Shown here: positions 23,975-35,908 of the stretch, piece by piece
Position numbering within the stretch: position 1 is the stretch's first letter
How the letters are laid out: the number at the start of each line of letters is the position of its first letter
Origin: Mytilus californianus
Taxonomy: Eukaryota; Mollusca; Bivalvia; Mytilida; Mytilidae
Direction of reading: 5' to 3'
DNA: 64,000 nt
NCBI RefSeq assembly: GCF_021869535.1
Contig: NW_026262740.1
Location: 124,001-188,000 of the forward strand
Made by a program: the position numbers and the translations under genes
Notes under the pieces: generated by a model
What the model was told of the DNA's origin: nothing
The model's database searches: none
What the model saw: only the letters and a program-made list of their open reading frames with translations

Positions 23975-24083
23975 GACATATGTGAATGTGACATATGTGA
24001 ATGAGACATATGTGAATGTGACTTATGTGAAATTGACATATGTGAATGTGACATATGTGAATGTGACATATGTGAATGAGACA
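23975..24083. repeat. 15-bp microsatellite/minisatellite
   Basis: About seven tandem units of gacatatgtgaatgt(g/a), with minor variants such as gacttatgtgaaatt. The corresponding repeated peptide frame (TYVNV) is a by-product of the 15-bp period. Confidence 0.85.
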
Positions 24084-24660
24084 GTAACCAAACGACTCAG
24101 AAACATAAAAAGTAAGATCACAAAATGCAGAACTCCGAGGAAAATTCTAAACGGAAATCCCTAATCAAATGGCAAAATTAAAAATTCAAACACATCAAAC
24201 GAATGGATAACAACTGTCATATTCCTGACTTGGTAAAGGCATTTTCTTATGTAGAAAATGGTGGATTAAACCTGGTTTTAAAGCTAGTTAAACCTCTCAC
24301 TTGTATGACAGTCGCATCATATTCCATTATATTGACATCGATGTGTCCACAATAGGTAAAAATGTCAAAAATAGGGGTACAGCAGTTAACATTGTGTTAT
24401 CATCTTAATCACTATAAACACAAACAAATGTAACAAAGAAGCACAAAAAGTTGTCGTTCAAAGTATGACGGAATACATAAGTACAGAGTCACTTCAAATG
24501 GATATCACAAAAAACAGACTTAACAGTAAAAGTAATATTAATAAAATAAAATAATTTTGTCGTTCAAAGTATGATGGGATACATAAGTACAGAATCCAGT
24601 CAAATGGATATCATAAAAAACATACTTAACAGTAAAAGTAATATTGATAAAGACTGATGT
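24084..24660 (-). mobile_element. Dispersed mollusc-type repeat with internal ~100-bp duplication
   Basis: Carries aactccgaggaaaattctaa, gaatggataacaactgtcat, tcctgacttggtaaaggcat, ggattaaacctggttttaaa and aataggggtacagcagttaa, the reverse complement of the order at 58,560-59,030. A block of about 95 bp (cgttcaaagtatga...gtaaaagtaatatt) is repeated directly at about 24,454-24,545 and 24,560-24,650. There is no supported coding sequence. Confidence 0.65.
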
Positions 24661-24949
24661 TGGATAAAGGGGTTATCCACGCATCGGAACAATATTTTTA
24701 TATCATGGGTTATCAACATCATCTTTAACGTTTCTTCGTTCCCCATTTTTGACAGTCTCTTTATAAGTATTTCATCGTAATTCACCTTTGTTTGCCTTGG
24801 ATTTACGATTCTGTTTTCCAAAAAAATGTTCAAAGGAAAATTGTACAGTGTTATTGCACATAAGGTGTTGTATAATTATGAACAATCTCGTCAATTTCGT
24901 TAGATTTGTCTTAATTTACGGATTACTAAATGATATCTTGAACGTCCGA

Positions 24950-25022
24950 AAAAATATAATTATGTGAACAGGAATGAAATATTTGCCACTTGATATTTAG
25001 CCACCAACAAAATCAACAAACC
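24950..25022 (+). mobile_element. SINE-like 3' tail fragment
   Basis: The stretch aacaggaatgaaatatttgccacttgat...ccaccaacaaaatcaacaa matches the 3' end of the 420-bp element. The remainder is absent. Confidence 0.5.
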
Positions 25023-25379
25023 GACGTAATATACTAACAGTATACTTTTCCTAGAAGAGAACTTCTCATACTTTTCATTATAAAGTACAAATGAAATCTG
25101 TCATGTCAGTCACAGTGTTGGATGATATGGTGGAATAGTTTTATTATACAAACCATCCTGAACTACTGAGTTTAAATCATCACACCTCAGCAAGCACGAC
25201 TAATTTATGCGCAGACCAACCCGTCACACAATAGCCCAAAAGGATTCTGTGACGTACCCATCCATATTCAGAAGTGGGAAATACAGATACTGATACTGAC
25301 TTTAGTGACAGTATTATATAACGAATACAGAGATGAAATGCTGGCACGCGTACTCTAAATTAAAGCGGACATTATTTTG

Positions 25380-27660
25380 AAGTCATTGTTTTCCAATATT
25401 TCTGTCATATGTATTATATAAGCCATCCTAACATCAAAATGTTATTGCATTTTAATGCGGCTATATATATTTACATAATAAAGTGCAAATATGGTCAGTT
25501 TTGTTTGATGCTGTTGAATAATTTTGTTATTAGAGTCAGCCTGAGGTATTAAAATTACTGAAATTTTGTTGCGAGACAATATTTTGAAAAAAAGAGGACA
25601 TGCTAGCTATCAAGATTGATGGGGACAATTTTTTGTTTTCATTGTATTGCAATGTTGCTGTCATTTGTATTATACAATCCATCCTGACATCAAAATATTG
25701 CAGATTTACTATGCGGCTATATAGATTTACATAATAAAGTGCAAATATGGCCAGTTTTGGTTGATGCTTTAAAATAATTTTGTTATACGAGTCAGCCTGA
25801 GGTATCAAAACTACTATAATTTTCTTGCAAGACAATATTTTGAATAATAAGAGGACATGCTGGCAATCTAGATTGATAGGGACAAATTTTTGTTGTCATT
25901 GTATTGCAATGTTGCTGTCATTTGTATTATACAATCCATCCTGACATCAAGCATGTCAAGATATTGCTGATTTACTATGTGGCTATATAGATAAACATAA
26001 TAAAGTGCAAATATGGTCAGTTTTGGTTGATGCGTTTAAATAATTTTGTTATACTAGTCAGCCTTAGGTATCAAAATTACTGAAATTTTGTTGCGAGACA
26101 ATATTTTGAATCAAAAGAGGACATGCTGGCAATCTAGATTGATGGGGATAATCTTTGTTGTCATTGTGTTGCAATGTTGCTGTCATTTGTATTATACAAT
26201 CCATTCTGACAATAAAATATAGCTGATTTACTATGTAGCTATATAGATATACATATTATTAAAAGTGCAAATATGGTCAGTTTTGGTTGATGCTTTAAAA
26301 TAATTTTGTTATGCAAGTCAGCCTGAGGTATCAAAACTACTGAAATTTTCTTGCGAGACAATATTTTGAATAAAAAGAGGACATGCTGGCTATCTAGATT
26401 GATGGGGACAAATTTTTGTTGTCATGGTATTGCAATGTTGCTGTCATTTGTATTATACAATCCATCCTGACATCAAAATACTGCTGATTTACTATGCGGC
26501 TATATAGATTTACATAATAAAGTGCAAATATGGTCAGTTTTGGTTGATGCTTTAAAATAATTTTGTTATACGAGTCAACCTGAGGTATCAAAACTACTAA
26601 AATTTTCTTGCAAGACAATTTTTTGAATAAAAAGAGGACATGCTGGCTATCTAGATTGATGGGGACAAATTTTTGCTGTCATTGTATTGCACTGTTGCTG
26701 TCATAAATTTGTATTATATAATCCATCCTGACATCAAGATATTGCTGATTTATTATGTGGCTATATAGATATACATAATAAAGTGCAAAAATGGTCAGTT
26801 TTTGTTCAGGAGTTAAAATAATTTTGTTATACTAGTCAGCCTGAGGTATAAAAATTACTGAAATTTTCTCGCGAGACAATATTTTGAATAAAAAGAGGAC
26901 ATGCTGGCTATCTAGATTGATCGAGACAAATTTTTGTTGTCATTGTATTGCACTGTTGCTGTCATTTGTATTATACAATCCATCCTGACATCAAGATATT
27001 GCCGATTTACTATATGGCTATATAGATATACACAATAAAGTGCAAATATGGTCAGTTTTGGTTGATGCGTAAAAATAATTTTGTTATATTAGTCAGCCTG
27101 AGGTATCAAAACTACTGAAATTTTCTTGCGAGACAATATTTTGAATAAAAAGAGGACATGCTGGCAAACTAGATTGATGGGGACAAATTTTTGTTGTCAT
27201 TGTGTTGCAATGTTGCTGTCATTTGTATAATGCAATCCATTCTGACATCAAAATATTGTTGATTTACTATGTGGCTATATAGATTATACAATCCATCCTG
27301 ACATCAAAATATTGCTGATTTACTATGCGGCTTTATAGATTTACATAATAAAGTTCAAATATGGTCAGATTTGGTTGATGCGTTAAAATATTTTTGTTAT
27401 ATGAGTCAGCATGAGTAATCAAAATTACTGAAATTTTGTTGCGAGACAATATTTTTAATAAAAAGAGGACAAAAATATTTCCAAAAATTTTAACCCTATA
27501 TAAATTAACAGATTGACACATTCCCCATTTCCATCCTCAATTTTATAATTAAGTGCAAATATGGTCAGTTTTTGTTGATGTGTTAAAATAATTTTGTTGT
27601 ACATGTACCAGTCAGCCTGAAGTATCAAAACTACAGATAATATATATATGTTCCTGAGAC
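25380..27660. repeat. Satellite-like tandem array, ~260-bp unit, about 8 copies
   Basis: The word aagtgcaaa recurs at 25,481, 25,737, 26,003, 26,263, 26,520, 26,781, 27,038 and 27,551, with a variant at 27,351. Spacings are 256-266 bp, with a longer unit (313) and a shorter one (200) at the right end, where a ~50-bp piece (catcctgacatcaaaatattg) is duplicated. Each unit contains gtcagcctgaggtatcaaaa, gcgagacaatattttgaat, gaggacatgctggc and tgttgctgtcatttgtatta. Minus-strand frames of 60-99 residues recur once per unit and are by-products of the repeat. Confidence 0.9.
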
Positions 27661-27679
27661 AGTAAAAAAACATGTTATA

Positions 27680-28376
27680 TTGGAACCAGTCTGAGATGTG
27701 AAAACTACTGATTTTTTGTGATGATTCAATTATTTGAATAAAAAAAATACATGCATACTTGTACTGTTGATTGGTGCAGAAAAAGAAATATTATTAATAT
27801 TACGCTGGTCATAAGCATGATTAACTGTACATCAATATTGCTTTCAATTGTCATGATTATTTTATATGATCTAAGTACTATTCGTTTTTGGCATTGTTTG
27901 TCGATTTTATCTGAAAACCAAGTTTATAAGATTTACGCTACATTTTGAAACCGATAATACTAGCATTGTAACCAATTTCTTTTTTAATTTATAGATAGAC
28001 AGATCGCGGATAAATTTGCATTTCAAGCAAAGTTTTATGCGCACTTTATTTACAAATACATGCATATATATTTAATATGTATTGTTTATATAACCATCAT
28101 AGGCATGACCACGGAGGTTTTAATTTTATACATTAATTTACAATATTGTGATCAAAATTCGTTTTTTAAAACAAATAAATAATTTTGTAGTCGCACGCTT
28201 TCTTTGAAATTTAATTGCATTATGGGTAATTTCGGATCGTGAAGATAGAATGGTGTATGGTGTTATGTGTAAGGTGTATGGTGCAAAGGTGTAACGTGTA
28301 TGGTGTAATAGCACAAGGTGTATGGTGTAATGGTGTATGGTGTAAGTGGGAAGTTTACACCATCCAAGGACAGTAT
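27680..28376. other. Spacer with an imperfect GGTGTAT-rich simple repeat
   Basis: AT-rich sequence with no exon-like signal until an imperfect repeat of ggtgtatggtgtaa (28,250-28,350). The open frame through the repeat is not a gene. The sequence switches abruptly at about 28,377 into the first 1.9-kb module. Confidence 0.5.
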
Positions 28377-28420
28377 GAGTCCTTCAAGTTTAAAAGTTTC
28401 TTATTAACCATTATATTTAG

Positions 28421-28492
28421 GTCGAATGGAGGCAACTTCACAAATGGTCTGAGGTATTTAGTCGACTTGGCGTCTGAATTTAAGCTGCACTG
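28421..28492 (+). CDS. Exon-like segment, module 1 (possible galactose-binding-like domain piece)
   Basis: The acceptor accattatatttag precedes 28,421 and a near-perfect donor GTAAGT follows 28,492. Length 72 bp, phase 2 at both ends. The encoded strip reads SNGGNFTNGLRYLVDLASEF and ends KLHW. The pattern W/R-Y-L-V-D-L-x-S-E-F resembles the core strand of F5/8-type C or fucolectin-type domains (xWQVDLGSxxxVxxV). The similarity is by eye, and a downstream partner exon in matching phase was not found. The Trp of the other copies is Arg here. Confidence 0.35.
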
Positions 28493-29396
28493 GTAAGTAG
28501 ATCGACCCATATGTTACCATCTTGGTCTCCATACACGACAATGAATAACTGTGTATTTGAGCGGTTTCAACGTTTTTACGTGTACGTTAATTGTTCTATG
28601 GCTGACACAATGTGTTTGTTATCCAGCAAGTGATTCGGTGTATCAACCTATTCCAAATGATAGAAAAACAGTATTTTTCTTTGAAAAGGGAATGTTTCCA
28701 ATTCTGCATTCGATTCTTTAATATCTGACTTGTGTGTCTCGTGATGCATCACCAGCATCGAAAGAATAGTAAAAGATTAGATTGTATATCTTTTTCATGT
28801 TGTTTATTTCTGAAGATTTGTTGGGATAAGTGCAATTGCTAATACAAGTTTTAATCTCTGTCAGTTTTGTTAGTTGATGAGTGCTCTTCATTAAATTATT
28901 TTTCCTTTCAATTTGTAAATATTTCCAAAACATTCTCAAGAACCGACATCCCGAAGCGCTACCCGGGAATGAAGCTTAATAAAATATGCAAAATCAAATG
29001 CCGTTTGTTTTCATTTCCTGCAGGTATTTCATGATTCTCTATTGCTATTTCTGTATTCCAGTGAATTTTCAATTACTAATTTCGTTATCAATCAGTTATT
29101 GTAGTGTTATTTAAATAAAAAAAGAAAAGGTTGTTGTTCAATGCTACATCTGTGGGTACAAAATATGAAACGTTTGAGAGCATAGAAAACAAAAATAATT
29201 AAAACCTTCAACGGTACAATGTGAGCTCGCTTAAATTTCAAGCCGATATACATGTACCATTGTGCACGGTGAACAACTGACATATCAAAATTGGAAACTG
29301 GTAAATAAACAAAATAATCCGAATGGTGTCAATAAATATAAATTTGTCACGTTAAACGATCAATTAATTGAAAATAAAAATAAAAGTTTTCACTAC

Positions 29397-29696
29397 CTAG
29401 TATCAGTGTCTGCTTGGTTTTAGACTCCGAATAATGGCTTTTGGCATCTTTATAAACAGAACGCAAATTAAATTCATAATATGTTTCAGGTAGCAGTTTT
29501 TGAAGTGTGTACAAGCGTCGTCCATTTTTCCCTACCACTACATCTTTAGAAGAGAAAGTCCTGACAGGCAGGTTATCTGTTCCTAGAGGAGGTCGATGAT
29601 CAAGCTCATACGATAAGCACTCGTCTTGGACATCAATAAACCATTCAATGGTTATTGAACAATCGGTGCATTCAACTATGTCAAATTTTCTAGGAG
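29397..29696 (-). CDS. Fibronectin type III domain exon, module 1
   Basis: Reading on the minus strand, the acceptor attggataaat-ttacag-like context (...ccaattacag) precedes 29,696. The exon then gives 100 codons of length, phase 1 at both ends, and the donor GTAGTG follows 29,397. The protein has FN3 hallmarks: ITIEW in strand B, the LPETYYEF turn between strands E and F, LRSVYKD and a final SESKTKQT. One exon equals one domain, as is usual for extracellular FN3 modules. The frame is intact. It has one more codon than the other copies (near 29,585). The parent gene cannot be named. No signal peptide or membrane segment is in view. Confidence 0.7.
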
Positions 29697-30365
29697 CTGT
29701 AATTGGATAAATGAAAATGTCATGAATCTACCTGGATGTCTTTTAGTTATTCAGAGAAAGAAGAGAATGAGCTAAGGCGGCTAATGCCATACAATTAGGC
29801 GAATAATACAGACAACGTCGTGTTCAATGACAAATTACAATCAAACAAACACATAATCTCCTTGAGGATAATCGGTTCCTACATGTATCGTGAAACAAGC
29901 TCAAAATCGTATACAGAGTGATTAATCATCACCAGAGGACAGATTGGCAAATATATCAGGTTTATTCTACATTATTACTAAAAGTTGTATTCGGTGATAT
30001 TACCGTAAGAAACATGAGGTCGAACTTCTGACACCGTCAACTTTGATATTATAGCGGTTATCTTGGGGTTGGTAACATTGATAGATTAGTTGCACTTGTT
30101 TGAATAATTTTCTTTTTTTAAATTCGTAGCTACTTTACAAATGCATTACTCTACATAAACGTCTCGAAATTAATAAAGTTACAGGACGCTCTCTTAGCAA
30201 GATTTACGACATGATGTGGATTTCGAAATGCCAAGACATTATTTGCAATCATTTTAAGTAAAAATATTTAAAAGACCACACAGTTAGTTATTCTAAAATT
30301 TTACATCACTTTTTATAATAGGAGTCCTTCAAGTTTAAAAGTTTCTTATTAACCATTATATTTAG

Positions 30366-30437
30366 GTCAAATGGAGACAACTTCACAAATGGTCTGTGGT
30401 ATTTAGTCGACTTGGCGTCTGAATTTAAGTTGCACGG
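30366..30437 (+). CDS. Exon-like segment, module 2
   Basis: Has the same acceptor (accattatatttag) and donor (GTAAGT) and the same 72-bp length, phase 2-2. The strip reads SNGDNFTNGLWYLVDLASEF then KLHG. Trp is present, supporting the galactose-binding-like reading. The minus-strand frame across it is also open, which weakens the coding argument. Confidence 0.38.
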
Positions 30438-31316
30438 GTAAGTATATCGACCAATTTGTTTACATCTTGGTCGCCATACACGACCATTAATAACTGTGTA
30501 TTTGAGCGGTTTCACCGATTTTACGTGTACGTTAATTGTTCTATGACTCGATACGATTTTTATGTTATCCAGCAAGTGAATCGGTGTATCAACCTAATCC
30601 AGTTGGTAGAAAAACAGTACTTTTCTTTCGATTCTTTAATAACTGACTTGTGCTTCTCGTTATGCATCACAAGCATCGAAAGAATAGTAAAAGATAAGAT
30701 TGTATATCTTTTTTCTGGTTGTTTATTTCTGAATATTTGTTGGGATAAGTGCAATTGCTAATAAAAGTTTTAATCTCTGTCAGTTTTGTTAGTTGATGAG
30801 TGCTCTTCATTAAATTATCTTTCCTTTCAATTTGTTCATATCCCCAAAACATTTGCAAGAACCGGCAATGCCCAAGCGCTCCTCGGGAATGAAGCTTAAT
30901 AAAATATGCAAAATCCAATGCCGTTTGTTTTCATTTGCTGCAGGTATTTCATGATTCTCTTTTTCTATTTCTGTATTCCAGCGAATTTTCAATTACTAAT
31001 TCCGTTATCAATCAGTTATTGTAGTGTGATTTAAATTAAAAACAAAAACGTTGTTGTTCGATGCTTCATCTGTGGGTACAAAATATGAAACGTTTGACAG
31101 CACAGAAAACACAAAAAATTAAAACCTTAAACGGTACAATGTAAAATCTCTTAATTTACAAGCCGATATACATGTACCATTGTGTACGGTGAACAACTGA
31201 CATATCTAAATTTGAGACTGGTAAAAAAACAAAATAATCCGAATGGTGTCAATAAAAATAAATTTGTCACGTTAAACGATCAATTAATTGAAAATAAAAA
31301 TAAAAGCTTTCACTAC

Positions 31317-31613
31317 CTTGTATCAGTGTCTGCTTGGTTTTAGACTCCGAATAATGGCTTTTGGCATCTTTATAAACAGAACGTAGTTTAAATTCATAAT
31401 ATGTTTCAGGTAGCAGATTTTGAAGTGTGTACAAGCGTCGTCCATTTTCCCCTTCCACTACATCTTTAGAAGAGAATGTCCTGACAGGCAGGTTTTCTGT
31501 ACCTGGAGGTCGATCGCCAAGCTCATACGATAGGCACTCGTCTTGGACATCTATAAACCATTCAATGGTAATGGAACAATTAGTGCATTCAACTATGTCA
31601 AATTTTCTAGGAG
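31317..31613 (-). CDS. Fibronectin type III domain exon, module 2
   Basis: 297 bp, phase 1-1. The acceptor catttatccattacag and donor GTAGTG are conserved. The frame is fully open, with ITIEW, LLPETYYEFKLRSVYKD and SESKTKQT. It differs from module 1 by several replacement changes (for example DQ/GD around the loop after SYEL) and one codon fewer. Together with module 1 it is the best candidate for a functional domain. Confidence 0.7.
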
Positions 31614-32259
31614 CTGTAATGGATAAATGAAAATGTCATCAATCTACCTGGATATCTTTTAGTAATTCAGAGAAAGAGGAAATTGATATAAGGCGGTTAA
31701 TACCATACAATTAAGGGAACAAAACAGACAACGTCATGTTCAATGACACATTACAATCAAACAAACACATATTCCTTGAGGATCATCGGTTCCTACATGT
31801 ATCGTGAAACAAGCTTAAAATCGTATAAATAGTGATAAATCATCAACCGAGCGCAGACTGGTAAATTTATTAGGTTTATTCTAAAATATTACCAAAAGTT
31901 GTATTCGGTGATATTACCGTAAGAAACATGAGGTCGAACTTCTGACACCGTCAACTTTGATATTATAGCGGTTATCTTGGGGTTACTAACATTGATACAT
32001 TAGTTGCACTTGTTTGAATAATTTTCTTTTTTCAATTCGTAGCTACTTTACATGCACGTCTCGAAATTAAAAAAGTTACAGAACGCTCTCTCAGAATGAT
32101 TTACGACATGATGTGGATTTCGAAAAGCAAGACATTATTTGCAATCATTTTGAGTAAAAATATTTAAAAGACCACACGGTTAGTTATTGTAAAATTTTAC
32201 ATCACTTTTAATATTAAGAGTCCTTCAAGTTTAATTTTCTTATTAACCATTATCTTTAG

Positions 32260-32331
32260 GTCAAATGAAGACAACTTCATAATTGGTCTGTGGTATTTAG
32301 TCGACTTGGCGTCTGAATTTAGGATGCACGG
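32260..32331 (+). CDS. Exon-like segment, module 3
   Basis: The acceptor tattaaccattatctttag and donor GTAAGT are present, 72 bp, phase 2-2. The strip reads SNEDNFIIGLWYLVDLASEF then RMHG. Open, with more amino-acid changes than the other copies. Confidence 0.33.
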
Positions 32332-32880
32332 GTAAGTAGATCGACCCATTTGTTTACATCTTGGTCTCCATACACGACAATGAATAACTGTGTATTTGAG
32401 CGGTTTCACCGATTTTACGTGTACGTTAATTGTTCTATGATTCAATACTTTTTTTTACATTATCCAGCAAGTGATTCGGTGTATCAACCTATTCCAAATG
32501 GTAGAAAAACAGTACATTTCTTTAAAAAGACAATGTTTCTATTTCTGCATTCTATTCTTTAATATCTGACTTGTGTGTCTCGTTATGCATCACCAGCATC
32601 GGAAGAATAGTAAAAAATTAGATAGTATATCTTCTTTCAGGTTGTTTATTTCTGAAGATTTGTTGGGATAAAAGCAATTGCTAATAAAAGTTTTAATCTC
32701 GGTCAGTTTTGTTAGTTGAGTGCTCTTTCCTTTCCTTTCAATTTGTACATATCCCCAGAACATTCTCTAGAACCGACATACCAAAGCGCTCCCTGGGAAT
32801 GAAGCTTAGTAAAAATTGCAACATCAAATGCCGTTAGTTTTCATTTCCTGCAGGTATTTCATGATTCTCTATTGCTATTT

Positions 32881-33308
32881 CCCCCCCAAGGGTGACTGGG
32901 GAATAGAAGTATGGTCACCATTGGTCTTCCTCCGACCGGCAGTAAAACCCGTGCTAAAGTGGGGCGTCCGTTTGGCTGTGCGGGATGTACAAATTTGCAG
33001 CCACGTCCGGTCAGAATGGGGACGTTAAATCCGATGCCTCGTGTAAAGAGAGTGCCACGCTCTTTGCACGTTAAGAACCCTTGCAACAACTCTTTGAGGG
33101 GTCCGTAGGTGACCTGTTGCAAGGGTAAATTTCTGTCCCTATCCAATATACCCTCATTTCCCGTGGCAGTCTAAATTTCTCCGACCTTAATCCCTTAATC
33201 TATTACAGAACCTACCTATTGTATTTATTGTGAACTTGTTCTCGTCCTGAATATGCATGAAATATTTGCCACTGGACGTTAAGCAACCAACAATCAATCA
33301 TCAATCAA
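32881..33308 (+). mobile_element. 420-bp SINE-like element, young copy with 13-bp target duplication
   Basis: Full length from ccccccaagggtgactgggg to the (atca)n tail. It is flanked by tctattgctattt at 32,868-32,880 and 33,309-33,321. Modules 1, 2 and 4 show the empty site with a single tctattgctattt or close variant. This fixes both element ends and orientation. Confidence 0.92.
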
Positions 33309-33674
33309 TCTATTGCTATTTCTGTATTCCAGCGAATTTTCAATTACTAATTCCGTTATCAATCAGTTATTGTAGTGTGATTTAAATTTAAAAAAAAAGA
33401 AAAACGTTGTTCTTCGATGCTACATCTGTGGGTACAAAATATGAAACGTTTGAGAGCATAGAAAACACAAATAATTAAAACCGTAAACGGTACAATGTAA
33501 AATCTCTTAATTTACAAGCCGATATACATGTACCATTGTGTACGGTGAACAACTGACATATCTAAATTTGAGACTGGTAAAAAAACAAAATAATCCGGAT
33601 AGTGTCAATACAGATAGATCTGCGTTACGTTAAACGATCTATTTATTGGAAATAAAAATAAAAGCTTTCACTAC

Positions 33675-33971
33675 CTTGTATCAGTGTCTACTTGGTTTTA
33701 GACTCCGAATAATGGCTTTTGGCATCTTTATAAACAGAACGTAGTTTAAATTCATAATATGTTTCAGGTAGCAGATTTTGAAGTGTGTACAAGCGTCGTC
33801 CATTTTCCCCTTTCACTACATCCTTAGAAGAGAATGTCCTGACAGGCAGGTTTTCTGTACCTGGAGGTCGATCTCCAAGCTCATACGATAGGCACTCGTC
33901 TTGGACATCAATAAACCATTCAATGGTTATTGAACAATCAGTGCATTCAACTATGTCAAATTTTCTAGGAG
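33675..33971 (-). pseudogene. Fibronectin type III exon with a late stop codon, module 3
   Basis: Splice sites and length (297 bp) are conserved, but the codon CAG in SESKTKQT has become TAG (plus-strand positions 33,688-33,690), five codons before the donor. If included in a transcript it would truncate the protein at the end of the domain. Otherwise it is very close to module 2. Confidence 0.7.
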
Positions 33972-34637
33972 CTGTAAATGGATAAATGAAAATGTCATCA
34001 ATCTACCTGGATATCTTTTAGTTATTCAGAGAAAGAGGAAATTGATATAAGGCGGTTAATGCCATACAATTAAGCGAATAAAACTGACAACGTCATGTTC
34101 AATGACACATTACAATCAAACAAACACACATTCTCCTTGAGGATCATCGGTTCCTACATGTATCGTGAAACAAGCTTAAAATCGTATAAATAGTGATAAA
34201 TAATCAACCGAGCGCAGACTGGTAAATTTATCAGGTTTATTCTAAAATATTACGTAAAGTTGTATTCAGTGATATTACCGGAAGAAACATGAGGTCGAAC
34301 TTCTGACACCGTCAACTTTGATATTATAGCGGTTATCTTGGGGTTAGTAACATTGATACATTAGTTGCACTTGTTTGAATAATTTTCTTTTTTTAATTCG
34401 TAGAAACTTTACAGATGCATTACTCTACATAAACGTCTCGAAATTAATAAAGTTACAGAACGCTCTCTCAGCAAGATTTACGACATAAAGGTGGATTTCG
34501 AAAAGCAAGACACTATTTGCAATCATTTTGAGTAAAAATATTTAAAAGACCACACGGTTAGTTATTGTAAAATTTTACATCACTTTTAATACTAGGAGTC
34601 TTTCAAGTTTAAGTTTCTTATTAGCCCTTATCTTTAG

Positions 34638-34709
34638 GTCAAATGGAGACAACTTCACAAATGGTCTGTGGTATTTAGTCGACTTGGGGTCTGAATTTAA
34701 GATGCACGG
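34638..34709 (+). CDS. Exon-like segment, module 4
   Basis: The acceptor cttatctttag and donor GTAAGT are present, 72 bp, phase 2-2. The strip reads SNGDNFTNGLWYLVDLGSEF then KMHG, the copy closest to the VDLGSE core of F5/8-type domains. Confidence 0.35.
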
Positions 34710-35611
34710 GTAAGTAGATCGACCAATTTGTTTACATCTTGGTCTCCATACACGACCATTTATAACTGTGTATTTGAGGGGTTTCACCGATTTTACGTGT
34801 ACGTTAATTGTTCTATGACTCGATACAATTTTTATGTTATCCAGCAAGTGATTCGGTGTATCAACCTATTCCAGATGGTAGAAAAACAGTACATTTCTTT
34901 AAAAAAAAGAATGTTTCTATTTCTGCATTCTATTCTTTAATATCTGACTTGTGTGTCTCGTTATGCATCACCAGCATCGGAAGAATAGTAAAAGATTAGA
35001 TTGTATATCTTCTTTCAGGTTGTTTATTTCTGAAGATTTGTTGGGATAAAAGCAATTGCTAATAAAAGTTTTAATATCTGTCAGTTTTGTTAGTTGAGTG
35101 CTCTTTTCTTTCCTTTCAATTTGTACATATCCCCAAAACATTCTCTAGAACCGACATACCAAAGCGCTCCCCGGGAATGAAGCTTAATAAAAAATGCAAA
35201 ATCAAATGCCATTTGTTTTCATTTGCTGCAGGTATTTCATGATTCTCTATTGCTATTTCTGTATTCCAGCGAATTTTCAATTACTAATTCCGTTATCAAT
35301 CAGTTATTGTAGTGTGATTTAAATTTTTAAAAAAAGAAAAACGTTGTTCTTCGATGCTACACCTGTTGGTAAAAAATATGAAACGTTTGAGAGCATAGAA
35401 AACACAAATAATTAAAACCTTAAACGGTACAATGTAAAATCTCTTAATTTACAAGCCGATATACATGTACCATTGTGTACGGTGAACGACTGACATATCT
35501 AAATTTGAGACTGGTAAAAAAACAAAATAATCCGTATCGTGTCAATACATATAAATTTGTGTTACGTTAAACGATCAATTAATTGGAAATAAAAATAAAA
35601 GCTTTCACTAC

Positions 35612-35908
35612 CTAGTTTCAGTGTCTGCTTGGTTTTAGACTGCGAATAATGGCTTTTGGCATCTTTCTAAACAGAACGCAGTTTAAATTCATAATATGTT
35701 TCAGGTAGCAGATTTTGAATTGTGTACTTGCGTCGTCCATGTTCCCCTTCCACTACATCTTTAGAAGAGAATGTCCTGACAGGCAGGTTTTCTGCATCTG
35801 GAGGTCGATGATCAGGCTCATACGATAAGTACTCGTCTTGGTCATCAATAAACCATGCAATGCTTATTGAACAATCAGTGCATTCAACTATGTCAAATTT
35901 TCAAGGAC
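35612..35908 (-). pseudogene. Fibronectin type III exon with an early stop codon, module 4
   Basis: Same 297-bp length and splice frame, but the third codon AGA is TGA (plus-strand positions 35,901-35,903) and several conserved residues differ. This is the most degenerate copy of the four and lies at the right-hand edge of the array. Confidence 0.7.

Noticed and set aside
23865..24164. 99-residue frame with repeated TYVNV
   Set aside because: It is the translation of the 15-bp microsatellite at 23,975-24,083.
25536..27673. Series of 60-99-residue minus-strand frames (MSCKKIIVVLIPQADSY type)
   Set aside because: They recur once per ~260-bp satellite unit with unit-specific breaks, so they reflect the tandem repeat.
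30306..30575. Minus-strand frame with TINVHVKSVKPLKYTVINGR, present in all four modules
   Set aside because: Open in several copies, but it overlaps the opposite-strand exon-like segment, lacks a good acceptor and is frame-broken in module 1. I could not decide that it is coding.
32859..33146. Recurrent 65-106-residue frames (starting MDRDRNLALQQVTYG on one strand and MVTIGLPPTGSK on the other), present in nearly every young 420-bp element
   Set aside because: Both strands are open because the copies are young and identical. The frames end in different flanking sequence each time and are absent from older copies, so they are repeat-derived, not genes.
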